A stretch of DNA of 64,000 nt. Source: Stigmatella ashevillena (GTDB lineage: Bacteria > Myxococcota > Myxococcia > Myxococcales > Myxococcaceae). Shown in pieces: positions 17,370-27,400 of the stretch (its first letter is position 1; every line of letters begins with the position of its first letter). The DNA lies in the NCBI RefSeq assembly GCF_028368975.1, contig NZ_JAQNDM010000002.1, positions 6,752,425 through 6,816,424 on the forward strand, read 5' to 3'. Below the pieces are notes generated by a model, which searched no databases, was not told the DNA's origin, and worked only from the letters and a program-made list of their open reading frames with translations. The translations under genes were made by a program, and so were the position numbers.

Positions 17370-18731
17370 ATGGACACGCTGTCCCCCGAAGCACTCCCGG
17401 ACGGGACCCGGCTGGGCCCCTGGCGGGTGGAAGGCCGCGCGGGGTACGGCACCTATGGCGCAGTCTACCGGGTGCGCCGGACGCGGAGGCTCTTTCCCCC
17501 ACTCGTGGCCCTCAAGCTGGCGCGCTACCCGAATGACTTGCGGTTCGAGCGTGAGGCGGAGCTCCTCACCCGGATTCAGCACCCCAGCGTCCCTCGCCTG
17601 CTGGGACAGGGCACCTGGAAGGCGAGCCCCCACGGTGACACACATCCCTATGTGGTGATGCAGTGGGTGGAGGGCCTCCGGCTGTATGACTGGGGGAAAG
17701 AGCGGTCCTTCACGTCCCGCCAGATGCTGCGGCTGCTGGCCCAGGTGGCGCGGGCGCTGGAGGCAACCCACGCCCGCCAGGGGCTTCACCGGGACGTAAA
17801 AGGTGACAACATCCTGGTGAGCCCCGAGGGGAAGGCCTTCCTCATGGACTTCGGGTGTGGCACCTGGGCCGGGGCGCCGCCGCTCACCGAGGGGCTGCTG
17901 GCCCCCGGCACGAAGCCCTACCGCAGCCCCCAGGCCCTGCGCTTCCAGTGGGACCACCGCCGCGGGGCCCACACCCCCTACCGCGCCACACCTGCGGATG
18001 ACGTGTACGCGCTGGGGGTGACGGCCTACCGCCTGTGCACGGGAATCTACCCTCCCCCGGCGACGGACCCATCGCTGGTGGGCGATGATGCGCAGGACAC
18101 CCTGGAGGTGATGAAGCCTCCAGGGCAGCTTCAGCCGCTGGCGCCCCTGTTGGAATCGCTCATCCTCCGCATGCTTTCCGAGAATCCCCAGGATCGAAGC
18201 AACGCCGGTGAGTTGGCCGCAGCCATGGAGGCAGCAGCGGAGGCCGCCGGGCCCGAGGCTGATGTTCCGATGTGTCCGAACGGCTCGCGAGGGGGCGCAG
18301 AGGGCGTCAGGCGGCCCGTCTCCGAGTCTCGCGGAGGATGTCTGGGGCCTGCGGTGCTGATGTCCTGGGCCGCTTGGCTCATCATTCTGATCGCGGGGAA
18401 CTTGAACCTGGCGGAGTTCATCGATTCCCCCTCCAGCCTGGAGGATGGCGGGACCACGGGTGTGGTCGATGCATCCTTGGAAGAGGCGCCGGTGTCCAGC
18501 GTGGCACGAGAGCCCGAGCCTAGTGGATTGGCGCTGGAGATGCCCAAAGCGCCTCTGCCCGGCCAACGCCGTCCGCCGTGCGATCGATTTCAGATCAACA
18601 TCCAGGGAGGCTGCTGGCTCGAGATTCTTCAAGCCTCCCCGCCCTGCGGTGAGAGTTATTACGACTGGAAAGGGTCTTGTTACTACCCAGTCGCTGCGCC
18701 CCCAAGAACCAGCACGTCAGAAAAGCCTTGA
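17370..18731 (+). CDS. Membrane-anchored Ser/Thr protein kinase
   Basis: 453 aa. Kinase domain at residues about 16-285: Gly-rich loop GRAGYGTYGAVY, Lys in LVALKLAR, catalytic HRDVKGDN and DFG in LMDFGCG. One transmembrane helix at about 330-350 (SWAAWLIILIAGNLNL) follows a charged linker. The extracytoplasmic tail ends in a Cys/Trp-rich module (CDRFQINIQGGCW, PPCGES, WKGSCYYP) seen at the end of several myxobacterial kinases. It is expected to signal from the envelope to cytoplasmic targets. ATG 17370 is supported by AGGAGG six bases upstream. Monocistronic; the next gene is convergent. Confidence 0.9.
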   Translation: MDTLSPEALPDGTRLGPWRVEGRAGYGTYGAVYRVRRTRRLFPPLVALKLARYPNDLRFEREAELLTRIQHPSVPRLLGQGTWKASPHGDTHPYVVMQWVEGLRLYDWGKERSFTSRQMLRLLAQVARALEATHARQGLHRDVKGDNILVSPEGKAFLMDFGCGTWAGAPPLTEGLLAPGTKPYRSPQALRFQWDHRRGAHTPYRATPADDVYALGVTAYRLCTGIYPPPATDPSLVGDDAQDTLEVMKPPGQLQPLAPLLESLILRMLSENPQDRSNAGELAAAMEAAAEAAGPEADVPMCPNGSRGGAEGVRRPVSESRGGCLGPAVLMSWAAWLIILIAGNLNLAEFIDSPSSLEDGGTTGVVDASLEEAPVSSVAREPEPSGLALEMPKAPLPGQRRPPCDRFQINIQGGCWLEILQASPPCGESYYDWKGSCYYPVAAPPRTSTSEKP

Positions 18732-18746
18732 AGCGCAGTCAGCCGA

Positions 18747-19586
18747 TCAGGACAGCCGCGAGCCCGTCATCTCCAGAATCGAATCGCCCGTGATGTCTTT
18801 GTACTTCTGTCCGGCGATCCCGCGGATCACCTCGGAGGTGGCATAGCGGAAGTGGGGCGTTTGGGCCGTGGCGGCCTCGACAATCACCTTCGCCACGTCA
18901 TCGCTGCTCTGGGCCACCTGCGCATACGCGCCCATGGCCGCGCGGATGTAGGCATCCAACATGGGCCGATACTCCTCGGAGACCGCAGGCCCTCCGGGCT
19001 TACGCCCCTGGACTGTGGCGACGAACTCGGTGGTCACCGCCCCGGGCTCAATGGCCACCAAGTGGATGCCCAGCCTCTTCGCCACAGGGGCGAGGCTCTC
19101 CAAGAACCCCTCGCAGGCGAACTTGGCAGCGCAGTACGCGTCGTTGAAGGGTTGGCCAATCAGTCCTCCCACGCTCGTGACGGTGAGGATGCGTCCCGAG
19201 CGGGCCTGGCGCATGGAGGGGAACACGGCCTGGGTCGTCCGCCACACGCCGAAGAAATTCACTTCCATCGTCTGACGCAGCTCCTCCTGAGTGGTCTGCT
19301 CCAGCGAGCCGAGATGACCCGCGCCCGCGTTGTTGACGAGCACGTCGATTCTTCCGTACTTCGCGAGCACCGCTTGGACGCATGCCTGGACCGAGGCGTC
19401 GCTCTGAACATCCAGCGGCAGGATGTCGAGCGTGACGCCCTCGTCACGGGCGCGGGCCTGCAAGGGCCCCGCCTTGCCGGTGTCCCGGAGTGTCGCGACC
19501 ACTTGAAAGCCGGCCTTGGCCAGATGGATGGCGGAGCTGAGCCCGATGCCCGAGGAGGTTCCCGTGATGAGGGCGATGCCAGACAT
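18747..19586 (-). CDS. Short-chain dehydrogenase/reductase
   Basis: 279 aa from the ATG at 19586 with a GGGAG site. Classical SDR features: cofactor motif TGTSSGIG (residues 8-15), NNAG, catalytic Ser in VTSVGG, and YCAAK as the YxxxK pair. The R in TLRDTG after the second strand suggests NADPH preference. Substrate unknown. It is on the same strand as the natural-product cluster but separated by a small secreted-protein gene and 120 bp, so membership is doubtful. It resembles generic oxidoreductases of the SDR type often annotated as retinol-dehydrogenase-like. Confidence 0.85.
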   Translation of the reverse strand: MSGIALITGTSSGIGLSSAIHLAKAGFQVVATLRDTGKAGPLQARARDEGVTLDILPLDVQSDASVQACVQAVLAKYGRIDVLVNNAGAGHLGSLEQTTQEELRQTMEVNFFGVWRTTQAVFPSMRQARSGRILTVTSVGGLIGQPFNDAYCAAKFACEGFLESLAPVAKRLGIHLVAIEPGAVTTEFVATVQGRKPGGPAVSEEYRPMLDAYIRAAMGAYAQVAQSSDDVAKVIVEAATAQTPHFRYATSEVIRGIAGQKYKDITGDSILEMTGSRLS

Positions 19587-19706
19587 GATTCTTCTCCCTG
19601 CGCTGTGTGGGTGCCGTCGAAGCTCATACCTCAATTCCCCGCGCCGGGTGGGGGTCCCTCCGCAAGCATGGCCAACGGCGGCCCCAGGCCTGAGTCGGCG
19701 GCTGAG

Positions 19707-20312
19707 TCAGGGACTGAAATCAGGCAGTGGCGTGGGGAGGGGCTCTTGCTCTGGAGCCGGTTCTGGCTCCGGTTCTGGAGCGGATTCGGGTGGGGTTGCG
19801 GCGGTGCTGACCGCCATGACCGCGTCCACACGGTAGGCGGTCGCCAACCCGCCCTTCAGTCGCACGTACCGGTAGGGTGTCATCAACCCACTGTACTTCA
19901 CCACCGTGATTTCATTGCCGCTCCGGATCTTGGCGAACTGCAACAAGTGCTTGCTGATGACCGTGCCGTCTGCTCGCAGAAACTCCACCTGCGTCACGAG
20001 CGCGATGGATACACCACTGTAATAGACCCTCAGGTCGCCCGTGCCTTCTTCGCCCTCGCCCATGTCAAGGACCAGCGAGGCACTGGGCAGCCCCAGGACG
20101 GTAGCGGAATTCGTATCGGGAGGGCCAATGGCGCTCTCGGCATTGAGGACATGGGCATTCTCTTCCAGAGACGTGGCATTGGCGTACAGGGCGCTGGGAG
20201 GGAACTCCTCCGTGGCCGGAGAGTGTCCTGTGGCCAAGGCACTGGCGTACCCTGTCAGCACCAGCCACATCCCGAGCAGGCGATGCGCAACGAAACCTCG
20301 ATTTCGGTTCAT
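19707..20312 (-). CDS. Small secreted protein with beta-sandwich-like domain and Pro/Glu-rich tail
   Basis: 201 aa. N-terminal signal peptide (HRLLGMWLVLTGYASALA). Residues about 38-165 form one beta-rich domain with SLVLDMGEGEEGTGDLRVYY and PYRYVRLKGG, reminiscent of discoidin/galactose-binding-like sandwiches found in surface proteins. The last 25 residues are an alternating Pro/Glu repeat (APEPEPEPAPEQEP), a likely wall-spanning or flexible tail. No enzyme motif. Lies directly downstream of the methyltransferase gene on the same strand, but nothing ties it to biosynthesis. Confidence 0.7.
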   Translation of the reverse strand: MNRNRGFVAHRLLGMWLVLTGYASALATGHSPATEEFPPSALYANATSLEENAHVLNAESAIGPPDTNSATVLGLPSASLVLDMGEGEEGTGDLRVYYSGVSIALVTQVEFLRADGTVISKHLLQFAKIRSGNEITVVKYSGLMTPYRYVRLKGGLATAYRVDAVMAVSTAATPPESAPEPEPEPAPEQEPLPTPLPDFSP

Positions 20313-20431
20313 CCCGTAATCCCCCCGTCTGGAGACCTTTTATTCTCGGCGTCTCAATCAAATACAATCCTGAATGGAGCCAAAGAAGAGGAATCAACAG
20401 TTGTTGCTGGCCAGTGGCCTGAAGGGGCGGC

Positions 20432-21388
20432 TCAGGTGCGTCTCAAAACACAGCTCCGGCCTCCAGTCCGCAGGTTGATGGCAGGCAGCCGTGAGAGCGG
20501 TACCTCGAAGCCTGCGGCCTCGGCCTCCTCGCGCGAGAAGGGGATGGGGAACATGACGTTCTCCAGCACCACGAAGCCCCCGGGTGCTGTCAGCTCGTGG
20601 AAGCGCCGCAGGACGGCGGGCGAGTTGTTCTTCGCGTCGGAGTCCGGTTCGCCACGGGCGCACGAGCTCGACTCGAAGACCGCGGTCGCGACGATGAGCT
20701 CGAAAGGTCCAGGCAGCGCGGTGTGCAGAAAGTCGCCTTGAACAAGCCGGGGGTGTTCGATTTGCGGCCCCAGGTCGATCCCCAAGGCATCCGCGCCCAG
20801 CCGGATCAACTCGAGGAGCAGGCCGCCTTCCTGGGGGCCTACTTCGAGGATCTTGCGGCCCTGGAGAGGGCCCAGCAGGGCCTCTGCCCGGGTGAGCGCC
20901 TGGACTTGAAGAATGTGAAGGGAGCCGCCGAGACGGGTTTTCATGGCGGGCAACCGCGAGAGCAAGGAAGCCGCTTCCTCGGCGATGGCGTTCAGCTCGG
21001 CCCCCAGCGCGCGTGCCGCCTGGACTGAGCCCTCTTCAGAGGCCTGAAGCGCCCGGAGGTGGGCTTCCGCCCAGCCGCTGTCGATCAGCGCCTGAGACAG
21101 GGGCTGGTGAAAGCGGGCGTCTTCCGGGAAGACGGCCGTGTATTCCTGGAGGTGGAGGGGGAGCCACTTGGACCATTTGGGATCCGCGTGGTGCGCCGTG
21201 AGCTGGGTGCGTGCCGCGGGGCTGCCCGCCTCATGGACCGCAAGCTCCGTCAAAGCGCTGGCCGGGTTCGGCGCGGCGAGCAGGGTCTCCAGCAGGACGT
21301 CTCGCGCGGCCACCTGTCCCGCCGAGAGGTCCCGGAGTGCCTTCCACAGTTTCGGGTTCTGCTCCAGAGGTTCGGCTGTGCCCGTCAT
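20432..21388 (-). CDS. SAM-dependent methyltransferase of the natural-product cluster
   Basis: 318 aa from the ATG at 21388 (GGGAG seven bases upstream). The C-terminal half holds a class I methyltransferase fold: motif I ILEVGPQEGG near residue 183, an acidic DLG after the second strand, and FELIVATAVFES as motif II. The first 170 residues are a helical extension of unknown role. It begins 87 bp after the megasynthase stop on the same strand and probably methylates the released or carrier-bound product, for example the beta-amine or alpha-hydroxyl. That target is inferred: related microginins are often N-methylated, but no motif here fixes N versus O. Confidence 0.75.
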   Translation of the reverse strand: MTGTAEPLEQNPKLWKALRDLSAGQVAARDVLLETLLAAPNPASALTELAVHEAGSPAARTQLTAHHADPKWSKWLPLHLQEYTAVFPEDARFHQPLSQALIDSGWAEAHLRALQASEEGSVQAARALGAELNAIAEEAASLLSRLPAMKTRLGGSLHILQVQALTRAEALLGPLQGRKILEVGPQEGGLLLELIRLGADALGIDLGPQIEHPRLVQGDFLHTALPGPFELIVATAVFESSSCARGEPDSDAKNNSPAVLRRFHELTAPGGFVVLENVMFPIPFSREEAEAAGFEVPLSRLPAINLRTGGRSCVLRRT

Positions 21389-21475
21389 GGTTTCTCCCGC
21401 CCGCCGCAATCCACTTCCGAGGGCAGACCATTGTCTCACCCCCGTTGGACAGCATCCAGCGCAAGACCGGGACTT

Positions 21476-24400
21476 CTATGCGCGGTGCGTCCGGCTCTCC
21501 GAGAGGCAGCGGTTGACGTGGCCTGTGAGCACCTCCACGTTCGGAGAGTGAAACAGGCTGCCGTGGTCTCCGGGGACGAAGTGAACGTCCAGCGGCCCGG
21601 TGATGTGCCGCCGCACGTGCTCCAGAGCGGTCTTCAGCGACTCGTCGGTGTAGTCCTCGCGCGTCTGATCTGAAATCAGGAGGGTGACCGGGTGGGGGTA
21701 GACCGGCGGCTCATAGCGCAGAAGGATCCGGCTCATGACCTCTTCGTTGTTCCGCTTGGCCTCGAAGAGGCGCCGGAGCTCCCGCGGCTCCGTGCTGGCC
21801 GCCACGGCCTTAGACTCCTTCAGCTTCCGCAAAGCCAGGGTCCAACGCTCCTCGGGGGAGAGCGGCTCCAACTCGCTGTAGAGCGCCTGCAAGTCCCAAC
21901 CGGTTCCCCAGCCAATGTCCCGGCCCAGGAACCACACCATGTCGGCGAGGGCGGCGTCATACCGGGAAGGACCCGGCGGCACGGCATCGCCTCCGATGGG
22001 AGGATCCAGGAGCACGAGTCGGGCGATGGTCTGTCCCTGGGCCAGCAAGTGCTTCGCGATCTCGAACGCGAGCAGGCTTCCGGAGCAGAACCCTCCCAGG
22101 AAATAGGGACCCGTGGGCTGAATCTCCTGAAGCGCGCGCACGCAGTCCTGCACCACGCGGTGGAAGTTCTTCCAGTCGTAGCTCCAGCCGTCGAGCGCGA
22201 GGGCTCCCCCCGCCGTGCCTACCTCGATCAGCTCGGGGACGAGCGCGGGGGCCTGCAACCCATAGAGGGGCTGCTCTGGCTCCAGGCCCCTCGCCATGTT
22301 GAGGATTCCCACCACGACGTTGGAGGGGAAGATGCCACCGAGCTGTGCCGCGAAGAACAGGGGGCTGCGGCCTCCCTCCGGACGCACTTTCACGAGCGGC
22401 GTCTTGTCCTGTCCGGGGGCTACTGGGGCCTGGGTGAGGTTCTGCTGCGAGATGAACTGGGCGAGGTGGTCGATGGTCGGCTCCTCGAGCAGGATCGACA
22501 GCGGAACTTCCTGGCCGAGGCTCCGGCGGATCCGCGTCATGAGCCTCACCCCGAGCAGGGAGTTGCCGCCCAATTGGAAGAAATTGTCCGTCACGCCGAC
22601 GGGCCGGGTGCCGAGCACCTCTTCCCAGAGCTGCGCGAGTTCGGCCTCCAAGGGCGTGCGCGGGGCGACATAGACTTTCGAGAGCCACCGGCCCACGTCC
22701 AGCGCCGCCAAAGCCTTGCGGTCCACCTTGCCATTGGGCGTGAGCGGCAGTTCCTCCACGGCGATGATGGCGCCGGGGATCATGTAGCCCGGGAGCTTGT
22801 TCTGAAGGAACTGGGTCAGCTCTTCGGTGGGCGCGGCCTGCTCTCGCTGGAAGACGACATAGGCGAAGAGGCGTGAATCTCCCGGCTTCACTTCGCGGGC
22901 GATGAGCGCCACGTTGGCGACCGCTGGATGCTGGGACAGCGCGGCTTCGATGGCGCCCAACTCGATGCGGAACCCCCGGATCTTCACCTGGAAATCCGTG
23001 CGGCCGAAGAACTCGAGCGCGCCGTCCGGCCGGTAGCGCACCAGATCTCCTGTCCGGTAGAGGCGCGCTCCGGGCTGACCACTGAACGGATCGGGGACGA
23101 ACTTCTCTGCCGTCAACGAGGGCTGACTCAGGTAGCTCCGGGCCAGGCCCAGTCCCCCGATGAAGAGCTCTCCCGTGACTCCGAGGGGAACGGGTTGGAG
23201 GTGGGGGCTCAGGACGTAGAGCTGGGTGTTCGCGAGGGGCTGACCGAGGGGCTCCGAAGCATCTGCCCGCTCTGGGCCATGCTGGCCGGGTTGGACTCGG
23301 TGCGCGGAGGACCAGATCGTCGTCTCCGTGGGCCCATAGAGGTTCCAGACGCGCTTGCCCCGTGGGAGCAACTGGGCGGAGAGCTCCTTGCGCAGGGCTT
23401 CTCCCCCGCAGAGGATGTCCAGCTTCGGGTCGCCTTCCCAGCCGGCCTCGATGAGCATCCGCCACGTCGCGGGCGTTGCTTGCATCAAGGTGGGGCTTAT
23501 CCGGGCCATCTCGCGCTTCAGCAACTCGCCATCGGCCACGGTCTCGTGGTCCGCCACAGCCAACTGGGCACCCACGAGCAGCGGGAGGTAGAGCTCGAGC
23601 GCCGCGATATCGAACGAAATCGTCGTCACCGCCAAGAGGACATCCCGATCCGAGGGGCCAAGCAGGTCCCGCATGGATTCGAGCAAGTTGGTGACGGCGC
23701 CATGGAGAACCTGGATTCCCTTGGGCGTTCCCGTGGAGCCCGAGGTGTACATCACATACGCCACGTCCTCCGTCCCGGCGCCCCCTTCCAGGTTCTCCGT
23801 GGAGAGGGCGGACAGGGCCGCGTGCTCGTCGAGCAGCAGCCTCCGCACGTCGCCCTTGGGCAGGACGCCCACGGTCTTCCCGTGCGCCAGGAGCAGGGAC
23901 AGCCGCGAGTGGTCGAGCATGTGGGCCAGACGCTCGGCGGGGAAGGAGGGATCGAGCGGCACGTATGCCGCGCCGGACTTGAGGATGCCCAGAAGCCCAA
24001 TCACCATCTCCGGCGAGCGCTCGACACAGATGCCCACGAGCGAGCCGCGCCCAGCCCCCTGGGCGCGGAGGTGATGCGCGACCTGATTCGCCCGCGCGTT
24101 CAGCTCGCTGTAGGTCAGGCGCTTGTCCCCGAAGGTGAGTGCGGGCGCACGCGGTGTCCGCTGGACCTGGGCTTCAAACAGGCGGTGCACACACGCGCGG
24201 CCGTGGCGGGGGACGGCGGTGCGGTTCCACGCCGCCAGAAGCGCCTGCTCTTCTTCGAGAAGCAGAGGCACATCGCATAGTCGCTGGTCGGGCGCCGCGA
24301 CGATGCCCTCCAGCAACTTGTGGAAGTGGGCCACCATCCGCTGGATCGTCCCGGCATCGAACAGATCCGTGTTGTAGTCCCAGTCGAGGCTCATCTCGCC

Positions 24401-27400
24401 CCGCAGCTCGACGATGCTCAGGCCCAGTTCGGCCACCGCGAAGCTGATGGGCCGGGGGAGCCAGTCTGTCTCCAGCCCGGACATGGCGGGCGCGGCGACC
24501 GGGCGGTCCAGGTTGAAGGCCACCGTGACGAGGGGCGAGATGCTTGGATCTCTCGGCAGGCGCAGCTTCTCCAGCAGCGTGGCGAAGCGGTAGGCCTGGT
24601 GCTCGTAGCCGTCGAGGAGAACGCTCTTGATGGCCGCGAGATGCTCGGTAAATCGCGACTCACCGCGCACCTGCGTCCGGATGGGCAACAGGTTCGCGCA
24701 ATGGCCCACCATGCCCGCGCTGCCCTCGATGCTCCGGCCGGACGAGGGAACCCCGACGATGATGTCCTCCTGCCCCGTCACCCGGTGGAGCAGGCCGACA
24801 TAGGCGGCGAAGAGCGTCATGAAGGGGGTGGTGCCGTACCGCTGGCCCAGCTTCTTCAATGCCAGGCACAGCTCTGGGCCGACCCGGACGGTTAACCGGT
24901 TTGCCTGGAAGGATTTGACTGGGGGCCTGGGCCGGTCCGTGGGCAGTTGCAGCACGGGGAGCTGGCCGGAGAACTTCCCGAGCCAGTAGGCCTCATGCGC
25001 GGCCATCACCTCTCCCTGCATCTGCTGGTTTTGCCGCTCGACGAACTGGCGGAACTGCATGGGCGCGGGCAGCTCCGCGCGAGTCCCCTGGCAGGCGGCC
25101 GTGTAGAGCGCGCCAAGCTCATCGAGGATGACGGCCATCGACTGCCCATCACAGAAGATGTGGTGCGTGGCCAGACTCAGGATGTGCAGCCGGTCATGCA
25201 GCTTGAGCACCTGGGCCCGGAACAGCGGCCCGTTCACCAGATCAAAGCCGCTTTGGCTCTGATCGTCGAACCACCGGAGCACCTCCCGCTCGCGGGCTTC
25301 TTCCGTCACGTGGGAGAAGTCGACCTGGGAGAGGTCCACCTGGATGGAGCGATGGACGCGCTGGCGGTCGCCCTCGGCATTGATGGTGGTTCGCAGGGCT
25401 TCGTGCCGGTCCACGATGGACTGGACCGCCGTGCCCAAGGCGTGCAGGTGGAGGGGCCCCGTGAGTTTCAGGGCAATGGCTTGGTGTCCCCCCATCGAGT
25501 CCTCGTCCGCGGTCATCTGCGCGACGATCAGGAATTCCTGCTGTGACTCGGTCAGGGCGACGGTAACGTCTTCCGAGGGATTCGAAGGCCCGTCATCGCC
25601 TCCCCCCTTGGGAGAGGGGCCTCCCCCGCCGCCTTTCGGGCGGAACCGGTCCTTCAGTGCCACGAGCGAGGGCATGCTCGCCATCACCGAGCGCGGGTCC
25701 ACGCCGAAGTCCACGAAACAGGCGATCTCGTTGACCCCGAGCCCCTGCACGTGGCGGATGATCTCCGCGCAGGAGTCCGGCGTTCCAATCAAGGCGCTCG
25801 TGCGGACGTAGCGGTCGTACGCCATCGACAACATGTATTGCTTGTCTTCGGCCGTCAGCTTGTCCAGGTTGACGGGCAGCCCCTGGCTCTTGGCCAGGTT
25901 CTGGAAGAGCGAGAAGTGCGCTCCGAGGTAATCGCAGAAGGGGCCCCGAGCGGTGTTCCGGACGGTCTCGAGATCCTCTCCGAGGAAGGTGTGCATCAGG
26001 ACCGTGACCGTGCCGGACTGGGGATCATGGCCATGCTCGGCCAGGGCCTTCCGGTAGAGAGCGATGTTGCGCTCCAGGTCTTCGAGCGTCTGGCCCATCA
26101 GGTTGGTCAGGATGTGGGCGCCGATCTGTCCTGCCCGGACATACGTCTCTGGGTTGTTCACGACCGTGACCCAGAAGGGCAACTCGGATTGCTTCGGCAG
26201 CGGGAAGCAACTGACGTTGATCTCGTTCTTTCCACCGCCGCGCACCCGGATGGACTCTCCGCGCCACAGCTTTTGGATTGTCTCGATGCCCTGGTACATC
26301 AGCTCCCGGTGGTTGCCGAAGGCATCCGGCGCGAACACGAAATCATCCGGATGCCAACCGGACGCGAACGAGAGGCCCACCCGTCCCTTGGACAGGTTGT
26401 CCACCACGGACCATTCCTCCGCGACGCGGAGCGGGTGGTGCAGGGGCACGACGACGCTGCCCGCGCGCAACTTCAGGTGTTTCGTCTCCCGGGCCAGCGC
26501 GGAGCAGATGACGGAGGGGTTCGGAGAGAAGCCTCCGAACGGGTGGAAGTGGCGCTCTGGAACCCAGAGTGAGGAGAAGCCGTGCGCGTCGGCGAAGCGA
26601 GCGCTCTCGAACAGCAGGTCATACTTGTCGTCGCGGTACGCGGCCTCGTACTTGCCGAAGAAGTAGAGGCTGAACTCCATTCCCCTGTCGCGCACCGCGT
26701 CGAGTGGCCGGGCGCTTTTGGCCGACTCTTGCCCTCCGTCCGGAGACGAAGGCTTGGCGCGCTTGCGTTCCCAGATCTCTGTCCTCTGCCGCGCCTCCTG
26801 CGCGGGCGCACTGCTGGAGGCTGGGGGCTCGTTGCTGACAGGGCGAGGAGGAGCCGCCGGGGTGACCCAAGGGGGCGGTGACACGCCGGGCGGAAGCTCG
26901 GGCAGGAATCCGCCCTGGCGCAGCTCCTCCACGCTGCCCTGGACAGCTTGGAGGATGTGCTCGATGTCCGCCTCGGTGTGAGCCGTGGAGAGGAAGCACG
27001 TGCGCCCTTCCCAGACGTACACGCCCCGGTTGACCAGGTGGAAGAAGAACAGATCGAGGTTGCCCTTCAGCACGAACCGGAAGAGCGAGCCGAAGGAGAC
27101 CACCTGGATGGGAGCGCGTTGCGCCTCGAAGAAGGCGTTCAGCGTCGCGACGAGACGGGCTGTGCGCGCGTTCAGCTTCTCCTGGAGCTGAGGGCCTTGC
27201 TCCTTCAGGTGCGTGAGCACTGCCAGGGCGGTGGCGAGCGAGAGGGGGGGCTTGTTGAAGGTCCCCGCGAAGAACGTCCGTTCGGCTTCGGGATACGAGT
27301 CATCTCCGTAGCTCCACTGGCCTCCATCGATGCCATCCATGAAGCGCCGTTTCCCCGCCACGGCGGCCAAGGGCATGCCCCCCCCTGGAATCTTCCCGTA

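Noticed and set aside
17163-18632. 489-codon minus-strand frame
   Set aside because: Opposite a kinase with all catalytic motifs; shadow.
18747-20312. SDR and small secreted protein as members of the PKS-NRPS cluster
   Set aside because: Same strand, but they have their own start signals and intergenic gaps, and the product logic does not need them.
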